64,000 bases of DNA. Origin: Lycorma delicatula. Its lineage: Eukaryota; Arthropoda; Insecta; Hemiptera; Fulgoridae. How positions within the stretch are numbered: the first letter of the stretch is position 1; the number at the start of each line of letters is the position of its first letter. The notes beneath the pieces were generated by a model. It saw nothing but the letters and a program-made list of their open reading frames with translations, did not search any database and was not told the DNA's origin. The stretch spans positions 84,544,898-84,608,897 of the forward strand of contig NC_134457.1 in NCBI RefSeq assembly GCF_047948215.1. Direction: 5' to 3'. Below, one piece after another: positions 26,162-36,985 of the stretch. Made by a program: the position numbers and the translations under genes.

Positions 26162-26624
26162 AAGTAAATGCTTTTGTTTTTTTAATGCCCTTTAAAATGG
26201 GTTCACAAGCCTTCACTTTCCGTTCAAAATATTTGAGCTGCTTCTCCCCGTGAGAGCTCCCTGAGGGGTTTGGGTTGTGGTAGTCTCTTACCGGAAAGTA
26301 GATTGTTTTCAGGTAGGACAATTTGCAAAGTTTAACTTTGCAAAGTTACGCGTATTTAAGTTTAAGTGTTCCTGTACTTTATTAAGTGAATATATTATAC
26401 GTGTATAAAGTGAAAGTATTATACGGTTTCTTTCTTTTTTTTAGACCTATTTATGTCTCTCTCTCTCTCACCCTCTCTCTCTCTCCCTCTCACTCACTCT
26501 CTCTCATTCACTCTTTCTTGTATATCTTTTTTAGTATATGTTCTTTAATAATAATAATTATTGCATATGTCTTACAATTGCAGCTGCAGGCCTGGCAAGC
26601 CAGTAGCAGTAATTGCAATTGCCT

Positions 26625-26666
<42 letters not shown>

Positions 26667-27059
26667 AGATCTGGCAGCAAGCTGGAAAAACTGATTGAAA
26701 ATACATATAATTATTATATAAGGAAAGAGAAACACAACAAAATTAATCGCTCAACAATAAGTAACATTGAAAATTAAAATATTCATTTATATCATTCTAT
26801 ATGGTAGAATGATATATATTTATCATAGTTATTTAACTTTGTATATCTACCATCATTTGAATTTTTTTCATTTTTATATAGTAGCAACAACAATAACAAT
26901 CATTAATGTCTTAAATAAAACTAAGTTGTCATAAATAATTAGAAACACCAAATATTGGAATAAGAAATATCAAAACAGGAACATTTCTACTAGACTATTT
27001 TCGCTGAGTAGTAGCATAGCACTCCGTAAGGAATTTCAGTTAAGCAAAACCGGTTAATT
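26162..27059. other. Simple-repeat-rich stretch
   Basis: Contains copy 2 of the dispersed repeat (26225-26335), a CT-rich tract (26456-26520), a (CA)n tract (26627-26664) and a perfect 11-bp-arm hairpin ATATCATTCTA/TAGAATGATAT at 26789-26815. Open frames on both strands of the CA and CT tracts are low complexity. No gene is seen. Confidence 0.6.
26225..26335 (+). repeat. Dispersed repeat, copy 2
   Basis: Begins TTGAGCTGCTTCTCCCCGTGAG and aligns with 21715-21820, including GGTTTGGGTTGTGGTAGT and a final AATTTGCAAAGTTTA. Moderate divergence. Unknown family. Confidence 0.6.
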
Positions 27060-28900
27060 AATTTATTCATTCCATATCACAGAGAAACCGCAACAGTCTT
27101 TTGATATATTTCTTCCGGTTGAGTAAACCCTTCACACCTGAACCCAGGTTTAATTGTGAACGAATAGACCCAAACATTAAGTAATCTATGAGTAAGTGGT
27201 TTGTTTACGAACCATTTTACATTGCACGCCTCACAGTTGTGCTGAGGAGAACCAAATAGATGTGCTTGGCTTAGCTTTGTGTGCCCAATCCTCAGCCAAG
27301 GTAGAATAACTTGGTCTCTTCTGTAATTTGGATAAAAAGTTTCTCGAATATTCTCTCCCGGATGAAAGCCATGGGAAGACTCAGCAGCCATAACTTATTC
27401 CATTTAGTACGTAATTTGACAAGGACTGTCTTGTCTTCGTGAAATCGCTCTCACACGTTAAGTCTAATCGGAGGCCATTTATTGCCTCTCTCTTGGAACC
27501 CTCATCAGCGCGTTAATTCCCGAAGATGCCGCATTGGCTCGGGACCCATTCAAATATCACTTGAGCGTCTACTCTTGATACAATACCACTTGAGTCTTAT
27601 CTACTCTTGAGAGGATGTATAGATGATTTGAATGATGGGTTCAGATCGCCTGCAGTTCAAGCTTTTAAATACACTCCTAGAGACAGTTATTTTCAGGAAG
27701 CTATCGTCACTACGGGCCTCAATAACTCTCAAGATAAAGAAAATTCCGTAGGCCTCGTAAAAGAGTCACAGGAATAGGTACTAAGCTTATATATTATCTC
27801 GTTATCAGGGAGTATTATTGAACAACCACACCCGATGGCCGAGACAGAGCCGTCTGTATAGATGAGTATGTAACCTTTGGTCTTTTTAGTCATCTCGCTA
27901 AATTGGTCGCTAGAAGATCGGTAATGCGGGCCCCGTTTTCATTTTCCACACGGTAAACATTTAATCTGTGATGATTCGCGCAACCAAGAAGGCCGCATCC
28001 TATTTCCTTTCCGAACATCCTTGGAGCATCATGCCTAGTTCCTGGAGATAGCGTAGCAATCCAAGGTCGAAAGGCTGGGATAAGGACTTCTTCTCCTCAA
28101 ATTGTTGAGTGCAAGCGGGCTGGTCGCCTGCCTTGAGCATTCAGTCAGACGGGACCTGCTGACCCCGTATTTGATAACCTGTTATTATCTCCTGTAATGT
28201 GATTGGTGTAAGTATCCCGGTTACAGGATAATATGAGTTTAAGACCGTTAATTCTTAACGTATTTTATGGTCAAATTATCCTAAGTATAGTTTGACCATG
28301 TTCTTACATCCTTCTAGCTGTCTAAAGAAAACAATTTAAAGCTACTACTGTGTATCTATCTGCGCATTGAGTTCAGCGATTTCTTCATTATTTTCTCAGT
28401 AGTTTCCATTTTCTTGCCTCTACAGGTGATGTCGTCAATGAAGATAATTTTTTCACAGATGAAGTGATCACATCTGATACTCCATTTATAGGCACTGAGA
28501 AGAGCATCACACTGAAGACAGATCCCTGAGGGACTCTATCTTTAATTTCAAAAACTTTTGAAAGTACTCCATTATCTCTAACACGGATCGCCCATTTTCT
28601 TAGAAAATTAGCCAAAAAGTTCAATATATTCCCGTTAACACCGTTCTGTAGAAAGAGAAGGATTATCCTTTCTTTCCAAACCATGTCATAGACCTTTTCA
28701 ATGTCTAAGGTCAGTGCAAGGAGATGCTCCTTGCAGTGACCTGAGGTCGATCGACTTGAGTTTTTTGTCGATGATCGATTTGACAAGATCACTACGCGCC
28801 AAGTAGATGCACACTCGGTTCATGGAGATCTTGCATTTCTAGGAGTGAGTAATCTCCCGATGGCTACGATATACGAACTGATCGGAATATGCCCTATGGC
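27060..28900 (-). pseudogene. Jockey-clade LINE relic (RT, RNase H and C-terminal tail)
   Basis: Decayed second ORF of a Jockey-type non-LTR retrotransposon read leftwards. From 28792 to 28388 an RT piece shows LDIEKVYDMVWKERI (motif A) and DRVPQGSVFSVMLF (normally DGVPQGSVLSVTLF). Just after it, the catalytic Y/F-V-D-D region is lost to a frameshift. Around 27850-27820 a frame reads LIYTDGSVSAIGCG, the RNase H Asp block, and around 27580-27500 another reads IFEWVPSQCGIFGN followed by RADEGSK, the RNase H histidine/Asp block. From 27391 the tail reads LPWLRIGHTKLSQAHL and CEACNVKW, the family's C-terminal Cys-rich region. Stops and frameshifts separate all pieces. The 5' part is missing or unrecognisable beyond ~28900. 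Confidence 0.88.
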
Positions 28901-31900
28901 GTCTACCAATATACGAGTAGCTTTATTTATATTGACGAAAGTTAGTTTTTAGACTATGGTGGCATAACTCCCTGATTTCTTTATCTGTTTACTAAGATAT
29001 GCGTCACTTTCTGAATGATTGGCTTCATTCGAGGGTTTATTACGATTGTTTCAGTTCGCTTAAACTGTCACCCTCGAGCTTTTTCTCAGATAATTCTCTC
29101 ATAATATTACTTTATCGTTCATACTCAAAACTATTCCCATGTACTCAAAGGAAATGGTAGAATTAGAGATTTTTTTTTACAACAATCAGTTGGGCCGAGC
29201 GTCGAAGTAGCAGTAAAGTCCTTAGTAAGTTACGTTTAGGTTAGATTGAGGGGTTAGCCCCAAATTTTCGTTATTTACGCCTAAGCTGGCTACTTTAAAT
29301 GCTATTAGATACGTACCTGCCCCACAAACAGATTAGCTACAAACACTGTTCATAACCATTTATAATACGATTCATATAACGAAAATAATTGACAAAGAAA
29401 CAGTCAAAAAATACGTCGCGCACACAGCTGACTTATTTTAATATTGTTAAATAAATAAATCATCAAATCTTGCAAAATCGTTATTCGATGCATTTTCTAA
29501 CGAGCAACAGTTCGCAATCTATTCTTCCTCATGCGATCGTTACAATAATTTTTCTTTTCAAACAACCAATATTGCAGTAATTTTGACTTTTTTCTAAAAT
29601 GCCAGCTCATTTCTCACGTAATAATGGTTACTTTTAATTATACAAATTTATTCTATGCTTATCAAAAACGAACACACAATTTTTTTTCAAACGGGTTTAA
29701 CGTATATTAAGGTTAAAAAGTGTTTGTATTTATTCTTTTCCTCATTATGTTTAAGATAATTTCAATAATTTAAAATAATTTCAATCGTAGTTTTAGGATG
29801 TTAATAAAACAATAATTGAGATATAAAATCAGAACAATCCCTACTTTTCGGTTATTATGAGGCAAGTTATTAATTTTCAATTCGTCGGAAAAGATATAAC
29901 TGCCATTTTATAAAATATTAAGACCGTCTTTTTTATAATTAAAAATGTAATGCATATTTTATTTATTTTTTTTATTGTTTCAATTTGAACGTGATATATT
30001 AATTAAATTTGTCAGACGGTAAACTCTGTAAATCTTTATGGAATTAAATTAATTATTAAATATGAGCGGAGGTAGAAAATATGAATAAACTTTTTTGTTC
30101 CTTTCTTTATTAATGTTAACATCGTACTTGTGTTTTATTATTTCACTCTTATTTATATTAAATCTAGGATTAATTATATTAAAAATTATAGTGTAATAAA
30201 TTGTAGTTTCATTCTTCTAGTAAAATTGATGTATAACAATAAATTGCAGTAACCAACCACATTATCTTAATTTTAAGAAAAAATTTTTCTGGGATAGTAA
30301 AACACATTCTTTTCTTAAAACAGAGCAAAATTCGGATGGTTTCATTGTATTTTATTTCCTTTTCTCTTCGTTTGATTAATTCTGTTATCCTTAAATCTTA
30401 ACAAACCTTAAAGGAAGGATAACTGCTTTGCTTTCCTTTTGCATTTTCTCTTTCTGTTCTTTTGTTATAGCTAAAAGCCATTGAATTAATTTGAAATTGG
30501 GTCAGATTGTTTTTACTTAAACTCATACAAAAATGACAATGAAAATAATAATGTAGGTTTAAATAAATTTTTCAGTTTTCAAAATATTTAAAAATAATAC
30601 ATGACTGTAATAATTTATTGCAAAATAAGTAGAAGATTATTAAATGATTGAAAAATCAGTTAAGTTAATTATTACAATTAATATTTTGTTTTATTAATTT
30701 ATTTTTTTCTTGAGGGATTCAAAAAATAACAAAAAAAATTTAATAAATTCTAGCCAGACTATTGACACACCATAAACTTCAAACTTCATCATGGAAACCA
30801 TGGTATCATGGAAACCTTAATAATCCTAAAATATTTTAAAACTGCCAAAATTTTATCGGGAGCCTGAAAGGTGAGGAATTTGATAAAGAGCCTCCAAAAC
30901 AAATGCAAAGATCTTCTACTTGACAGTTTCAATCTAGAATATATTCGGAGCGAATTATTTGATTGTAATAAAACAAAAATCAAAATAAAATTTGCACATT
31001 TGTCTAAGTATCATTTGATTACGCTACTTAGTTATCGGTGTTGAAGCACGATTTTGTTCAAAGGTAAAAATTTCAATTAATGTTTGATTTAAAATTGTAA
31101 TGTAAAGTAAAGATGTGACTCAAATTTAAAATTAATTATGATTAAACGTAAGGAAATAATTAAAAACAAAATTCATTTAATTCCGATTTTTTAATTGAAT
31201 TATATTTTTAGGTACAATTTATTATTTAGAATATTTCTACTATTTTTTTTCTAATACTTCAAAAAAAGCTGAATTAAGTGAACATTTTTTTATGAGATTA
31301 CTGGCTTAACTGCTATGGTCATTAGCCCAAATAGAAATTTGTTGCGTATGAAAAATGCCATGCCTAACCGGGATTCAAACCTTCGGATGAAAGGCCGAAA
31401 CGTTATCACTCCGCAACAGAGATAGGCCAACTAAGAGAAGGTCTGTTGTTATTAAGAGATTATTGTATTAAGCGGTTCTCTCACAACAATTTTTCCTCAA
31501 TCTCAAAAATTTTCTAATCAAAAAAGTTGAATTTTTGCAAAAATATTTGGCTATAATACATAGGCTGATATTTTCGATCTAATCAAACTTGGGGTGGGGG
31601 GGCTTCATGGTACCAATTATTTTATTTTGTTTTTTTTTTTAATTATAAATTTTAGTCTTGTTGAATAACTGCATTGCATGAAATCGGACTTACTTATCGA
31701 ACGAGTAAATAATTACTAAATACACTTTAAGCCCCCAAAAAGGGCTGAATGGGACCCGTATTTAAAATTTTAATTTTAACATTAATTATCAAAATTGAAA
31801 ATCCAATTATCTAGTATTTATACGGATGACATGGAAATTTATTAATTTAACGAAATGGTTTTTTGGGTTTTTTTTAATCTGTCCGTTATAAAGGCTATTT

Positions 31901-32224
31901 TTCTAAAATTTTACAATTATCTTATTAACTAAAATTTGTAATTCATTCTTGTATTAAAAAAATAATGAAAAATTCCTATATAAACTGTTGAAGATTTACA
32001 TAAATTTACTTCCTGCTATAGAATATATCGGAAATAAAGTCTTAAAAATCTGATGTGGCTATCACATGACTTCCTTATACATCCATTAAATTACATATAC
32101 ACATTTTTTTTATAATGAAACGTACATAAAATATTATTTCATTAATTACTTCTGATATATTTTTTCATATTTTATAATTAATTTTTTTTTTTATTATTGA
32201 TGTTGTTATTGCTTTATTTTTTCG
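28901..32224. other. Unassigned AT-rich stretch
   Basis: Apart from the SINE-B copy at 31300-31428, no gene or repeat could be supported. 28900-29300 is slightly less AT-rich and may be more of the adjacent LINE, but I could not read it. Small open frames (for example 30789-30983, minus) have no recognisable content. Confidence 0.5.
31300..31428 (-). mobile_element. SINE-B copy (tRNA-derived)
   Basis: Read on the minus strand: a tRNA-like head beginning GGCCTATCTCTGTTGCGGAG, then GGCCTTTCATCCGAAGGTTT, box B GGTTTGAATCCC, a TAGGCATGGCATTTTTCATACG segment, and a 3' body GGGCTAATGACCATAGCAG. The head is the best preserved in the window, so it serves as the reference for the SINE-B relics. It is non-coding. 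Confidence 0.7.
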
Positions 32225-32930
32225 TTGTGTTTTACGAGCATCGACTGCTAAGGTCATTGCCCTCGTCACATTCTTAAAAAAAGAAGTTAGTATCACCATC
32301 AGGATAGTCATATGTAAGGGTGTAAAGGGCCCTTACGTTTTTATTTAAAAGCACAAAATACACAACAAATTAACCCACAACAATGTTTTTGTTGAGGATT
32401 AATGTTTAATTGTTGTAGATTAATGTTTCACTTATAGGGTTTAAAGGGCCCTGATCTTAAAAATTGAGAAAATAACACAAAGTGCATAAATGGAAAATAT
32501 AAGTCTTTACAATACCATTATCTCCTTCTACCTGTCTTACTTATTTATTTAAGCACACTTGGGACCACTAGAACCGCCGTAAAGCAGTATATCAGTCGCC
32601 CCAGGATGCCGTGGCAGTTGACTCCCCCTATAAACAGTCCCGCAGGACATAACCCATCGGGGTCCTCCCGGCGTCATAAGAGCAATCTGACCACCTGTTC
32701 AGGACGACCAAAAAGCCCCTCGGCGGGGAGGCTGCCTTTCCCGGTCCTGACCTACTTGGCTACAGGCATGCGTTGCGCATACCCATAGCCTCGCGCTTTC
32801 AGTCCACCCTTGAGAGTTCCCATGCCATCATTGGACACACCCGACTCCCTGCTCTTGCATGCAGGCGAGCACGGGCGGCCTAGGCAAGAGGTCTACCTCC
32901 CGTCACTATACGTGCCACGCTTCGAGACTC

Positions 32931-32968
<38 letters not shown>

Positions 32969-33404
32969 CCCCTTAGAGTTTGTTTAACACAGCTTAATAT
33001 TTTCATTTTTACAGACTAAGTCCACTGGCGTGTAAATAAACAACTATTTTTTCTTCATTTCCATTTTCCAAATCAGCAGCAATATCATTTCTTAGCCGGA
33101 AGCTCTTTCTGATGTTCTCGTATATGGTATATGAGAACCATTAGATTCTTAATTGTAAGTGTTGTATTACAAACACTGCACATTGGTCTTTCTTCGCCAG
33201 TTAACAAATATGAATTTGTTATTCGCGTGCGACCAATTCTAAGTCTGGTCACAGCCACTTGTTCTCGATGAGTCAACTTCACGTCGCTTTTCCATTTATA
33301 CGGAGAAGTTTTGACTGAGTTTAATTTTGTATGTAAACTCCTCCATCAGTATTCCACTTGTTTCTTATTATGTTAGTTAGACAGTTTTTGACATCTGCCA
33401 CCCT
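32225..33404 (-). mobile_element. LINE-A, 5'-truncated copy (3' region only)
   Basis: Homologous to the 3' part of the element at 46490-51290, same strand. The coding remnant (about 33085-33400) covers the end of RNase H: THREQVAVTRLRIGRTR, a Cys pair CSVCNTTLTIK, then decay. Below it lies a GC-richer 3' untranslated region that aligns with 46840-47160 (CACTATACGTGCCACGCTTCGAGACTCCC and so on) and includes a (TA)n tract at 32934-32962. About 140 bp near 32620-32760 are present here but missing in the other copy. The 3' end is at about 32233, next to a T-rich stretch. The 5' truncation point at about 33404 is exactly where R1-type sequence begins. Confidence 0.88.
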
Positions 33405-33694
33405 GTAAGGGTGATCGTCGACCACCACCTGGAGAAGACCAAGAAGAAGATGGAAGAAGACAGAAGAAGTTCTCTGGCCGGCTCAACGTGAGACCTCCCA
33501 GCGGATGCCAACATCCCCGCCGGAGCAACACCTCGATTCCCCCCCCGAGGGGAGAAGATCCCACCTCGTAGTGTGTCCGGTCGCTACACCACCCCCTCCG
33601 TTCCTAGCCAGTAGTGGCTTTAACGGAGGACATCTTCTCGCCCTCAAACTGATTGCGCACCACAGCTTTCAGTCCAGGCCCCGCAGAGATGCCA

Positions 33695-33728
33695 CCGATG
33701 CAGATGCCCCGAGGGACATCTGCATCGG
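33695..33728. repeat. 12-bp perfect hairpin in R1-type 3' region
   Basis: CCGATGCAGATG and CATCTGCATCGG flank the 10-nt loop CCCCGAGGGA, which could itself pair partly. It lies in the 3' untranslated region of the R1-type element. In this clade the 3' RNA structure can matter for recognition by the RT, but any such role here is inference. Confidence 0.8.
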
Positions 33729-34344
33729 TAAAGTTCACCCCGAGATAGTTTTTCGTGTTTATGCCTTCAGAATGAAGACAACGGACACCTGCAGCTACCA
33801 CGTCGCCCTCAGGAACTAAGCTAGAAGCCAAATCGCGGAACGAATACCCCACGCCTAGACCTACTAGATCCGTACTAATAACCTCAACAACAAACTTTCC
33901 CACTAAAGTTTTATACATCGAAATTTAGACCTAGTTCCCTTAAGAACCCCGCTTAATACTCAAAATGAGTTTCTATCTGACTCCGCTCCGGTCTGCCCGG
34001 GAGAGGAGAACTAACGACTACTCCCGCACAGCGCCATCACGGAGTCCCGCGTGACATTCACCATCTTTCACAGACCGCCGTCAAGACTCCCCTGCATACC
34101 ACCAAAGCATTACCCAGAGAAGCCCCGCCGACAATGTCATTAGCTCATTAGTGCCCTTGTCGGAGCGCGACCGCACCTACCGGGCAAGAATAATCCCGTC
34201 CGCCGATAATGGCCGCAACTCCGCCGACAGCATGATTAAATAAATGCCACCAATACATCTAACCGAGGCACGCTGCCTTAAGCGCCTACCTTCGGCCAGT
34301 CAACTGCCCAGGCGGTCCCTAGCCACCCAGGTTCCTATCACCTA

Positions 34345-35677
34345 CTAAATCCCTTCGGCAGCCCTGCTCAGGGCGAGGAAGCGAAGGAAGCCAGCAACTA
34401 TTGTCCACTCTCTACGAGTCCTCCAGTTGACTCGTAGATCCAAAATAGAGTTTACTCTCTCGAGTTCCCTAGCAACTCTGGTACGTTCAGCTTCGTACCG
34501 GGGACATATGTGAAGGACATGGTCCACGGTGTCATCGACCCTACAATCCGGACAGAAGCCGGAATCAACCAACCTAAACTTTGCCAATTTATTCCTAAAG
34601 GCACCATGTCCTGAGAGGAACTGAGTGGTATGCCGATTGGGGGATACCCAGCTAACCGCTCGCAACTCTCTAACATTGGGAAATATACCATGCGTATAAC
34701 GACCTATCAAAGAAGTATTCCACCTATCTTGCCAAGAGTCGAAACCTTGGTCTTCGATCTCACGCATACGCCCAGCAGTTAGAAGGCCTCCCTTCTTTGC
34801 AACATATCGCTGGCTACGTTCCGTAGCCGAAATATCTACAGGTTTGATGCCCGCGATCACAGTTACTGCCTCTCGCGAGACAGTCGTGTAACCACCGACA
34901 ACCGCTAACAAAAGAAGACGCTGGGCTCGTAATAGAATGTCCCTATAACATTGGTAACGCAAACGATGAGCCCAGACGGGCGCAGCGTAAAACATAATGG
35001 CCTCACAAACGCCTTTATAAAGAATCCGCATGGTACGGAAATTCAACCCCCAATCGGGATGGACCACTCTACGGATGCCGAAGAAAGCATCAACTGCCTT
35101 CTTCGCCACATACTGAAGGTGCTCCTTGAAGAGAAGCCTCTCATCAAGGATAACACCGAGATACTTCTGAAGGGTGGCATGCCTAATTGAACGACCGTCC
35201 ATCACAACCCGCGGATGGCGAGTTGCAGCTAAACGGCCCTTCAAAAACATCATAGTGGTTTTCTCCGCACTGAAAACCATCTTATGCTGAAGACTCCACA
35301 ACCGCAAAACCCTACATGCCTGTGCCGCTCTGAGCTCGATCTCAGCACGCGAACTACCCTCAACCAGCAGCAGTCCATCGTCGACATAAGCCACGACGCG
35401 ACAGCCACTGGGCAAGCGCAGCCGCATGAGAGAGTCAAACTCGATGGTCCAGACGAGTGGACCTAATACACTGCCCTGTGGACATCCTTTTGACAGGGTC
35501 TTTCCTACTTGCGAACTGCCGTCACGAAGGACAACAGTTCTTTCGCTGAAATAACTCGAGAGAGTCCTAATTTCTTCCTGCGTGCAACCACGCTTCTGCA
35601 ATTGAAACAAGGCAGAGGACCACCACAAGTTATTAAATGCCCCGGATATGTCCAAGAAGACACCGAGTACATACTTG
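34345..35677 (-). pseudogene. R1-clade reverse transcriptase, C-terminal 436+ residues
   Basis: Uninterrupted reading frame but without its N-terminal half: no endonuclease and no RT fingers. It reads from about YVLGVFLDISGAFNNLWW (motif A, catalytic Asp in LDISG) through GCPQGSVLGPLVW (motif B), VAYVDDGLLLV (catalytic YVDD) and KYLGVILDERLLFKEHL (thumb side) to a C-terminal Cys-His motif C-x2-C-x7-H-x4-C (CPDC...H...C). It stops at 34345. R1-type proteins usually run to about 1,000 residues, so this is a fragment. The residue at 35655 is TTG (Leu) inside the protein, not a start. Keeping a 1.3-kb frame open suggests a fairly recent insertion. Confidence 0.92.
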
Positions 35678-35807
35678 TAAAAAAAAAGAACTACTCTTTA
35701 ATTTAATTTAAGATTGATGGTTCAGTGGACATGTTGGCAAACTGATATATTTACCTTTAGGTTGGTCTAGATCTTACTTGAGCGACAAGCAAACAATATT
35801 TCACATC

Positions 35808-35945
35808 AAATTTGAACAATAAAAAGGTGGAGAAAGTGGACCGAAATCATATCCTAGGATACAATTATTATTCGTTACGTAATGTTGAGATTTAGAATTT
35901 TCAAAAAAAAATTTGGTACGCCTTCAAATGAAATGGCTCGTAAAA
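35808..35945 (+). repeat. ~138-bp direct repeat, left copy
   Basis: Begins AAATTTGAACAATAAAAAGG and ends AAATGAAATGGCTC. It is repeated almost exactly at 36846-36985, 1,038 bp away; the visible differences are in an A-run and the last bases. The two copies bracket a Jockey RT relic. Confidence 0.9.
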
Positions 35946-35949
35946 GGTC

Positions 35950-36845
35950 TTGAAAACCTTTGCAGGAAGTATTTTCGTATAGGCCTATAATCGTACTACC
36001 AATTTTATCTGAAATGTTTGAAAAACAGTTCCTGCACAGATTATGACCAGTGTTAGAAGCGAAGGTTGTATCCGACCATCAATTCGGCTTTAGGGGTGGC
36101 CATTCAACACAGTGGAACAAACCCATAGAGTTATTAGTGTTATCGTCAGGTTTCTATAAGTTAAAAGGTATTGTTCGCGGCCTTTTTGGACGTAAACAAG
36201 CATTTGACAAAGTTTGATTGACTGGACTTTTTTCAAATTAAAATCGTGTCTGCTACAATCTTTTTGCTTAATCCTACGCAGCTATCTGGATGATCACTTC
36301 TCACGGGTTAACTACAATCAAAAAATATTTAAGTTTTTCGACAATAACTCAGGAATTCCATAGGGCTAAGTTGTGAGACCGGTTCTATATCTGGTCAACA
36401 TTGCTGACCTACTTCATCCAGACAGTTTTACAATTGCGTCATATGCAAATGACATGACAATCTTGGCAGTTGACGATAGCCGGAATATAACGACGGAGAA
36501 ATTTCAATCTGTACTGGATATCATCAGCATTTTGCTATGTAAATAACGAATAAAGATAAATCCAACAAAGTTCAGCCACATAACTTTTATAATGAGAAGA
36601 AAAGATTGTCTTGAAGTTCATTTACACGAACTCATGTTAGTAAGGTAAGGTATATGGGCTTTTATCTTGATCACCGTTTCACGTGAAGAGATCATGTAAG
36701 GGAGAAAAGGAGGTTACTAAACATTAAGTTTAATAGGATGTACTGGATATTGGGTAAAGAATCTAAACTTTCTTTATCCAACAAGATTCTGCTCTACAAG
36801 GCTTTCTTGAAGCCGGTATGGACTTACGGAATTGAACTCTGGGGA
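35950..36845 (+). pseudogene. Jockey/I-type RT relic, plus strand
   Basis: Decayed RT segment with several frame changes. Readable pieces: VLPILSEMFEKQFLHRL near 35990; SDHQFGFRGGHSTQW near 36075 (normally the HQFGFR-x-STxxQ block); KQAFDKV near 36195 (normally KAFDxV); ASYANDMTILAVDD near 36436 in the position of the YADD active site, with YAND in place of YADD; then YMGFYLDHRFT near 36650; and a final block reading LYKAFLKPVWTYGIELWG (36795-36845). Both ends are abrupt and there is no poly(A) end. It differs from LINE-A and from the relic at 27060. Confidence 0.85.
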
Positions 36846-36985
36846 AAATTTGAACAATAAAAAGGTGGAGAAAGTGGACCGAAATCATATCCTAGGATAC
36901 AATTATTATTCGTTACGTAATGTTGAGATTTAGAATTTTCAAAAAAAAAAAATTGGTACGCCTTCAAATGAAATGGCTCATAAAA
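36846..36985 (+). repeat. ~138-bp direct repeat, right copy
   Basis: Right-hand partner of 35808-35945. The interval between the copies is occupied entirely by the RT relic. Confidence 0.9.

Larger units (their letters stand above)
33405..35677 (-). mobile_element. R1-clade LINE, 5'-truncated
   Basis: GC-rich non-LTR retrotransposon fragment read leftwards, made of an RT-to-C-terminal coding part (34345-35677) and a ~940-bp 3' region (33405-34344). The 5' end stops within the RT at 35677, next to an A-run in the flank. Such 5' truncation is typical of incomplete target-primed reverse transcription. The 3' region carries a perfect 12-bp-arm hairpin at 33695-33728. The base composition contrasts sharply with the AT-rich surroundings. 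Confidence 0.88.

Noticed and set aside
25968..26195. 75-residue open frame over SINE-A
   Set aside because: It lies within a tRNA-derived SINE and its tail of Lys/Arg comes from the A-rich SINE end.
26386..26735. Open frames on both strands over CT and CA repeats
   Set aside because: They are made of His-Thr, Val-Cys and Ser-Leu dinucleotide-repeat translations.
33373..33918. Open frames in the R1-type 3' region (both strands)
   Set aside because: They lie after the RT stop codon, overlap a hairpin and have no recognisable domain; high GC makes chance frames longer.
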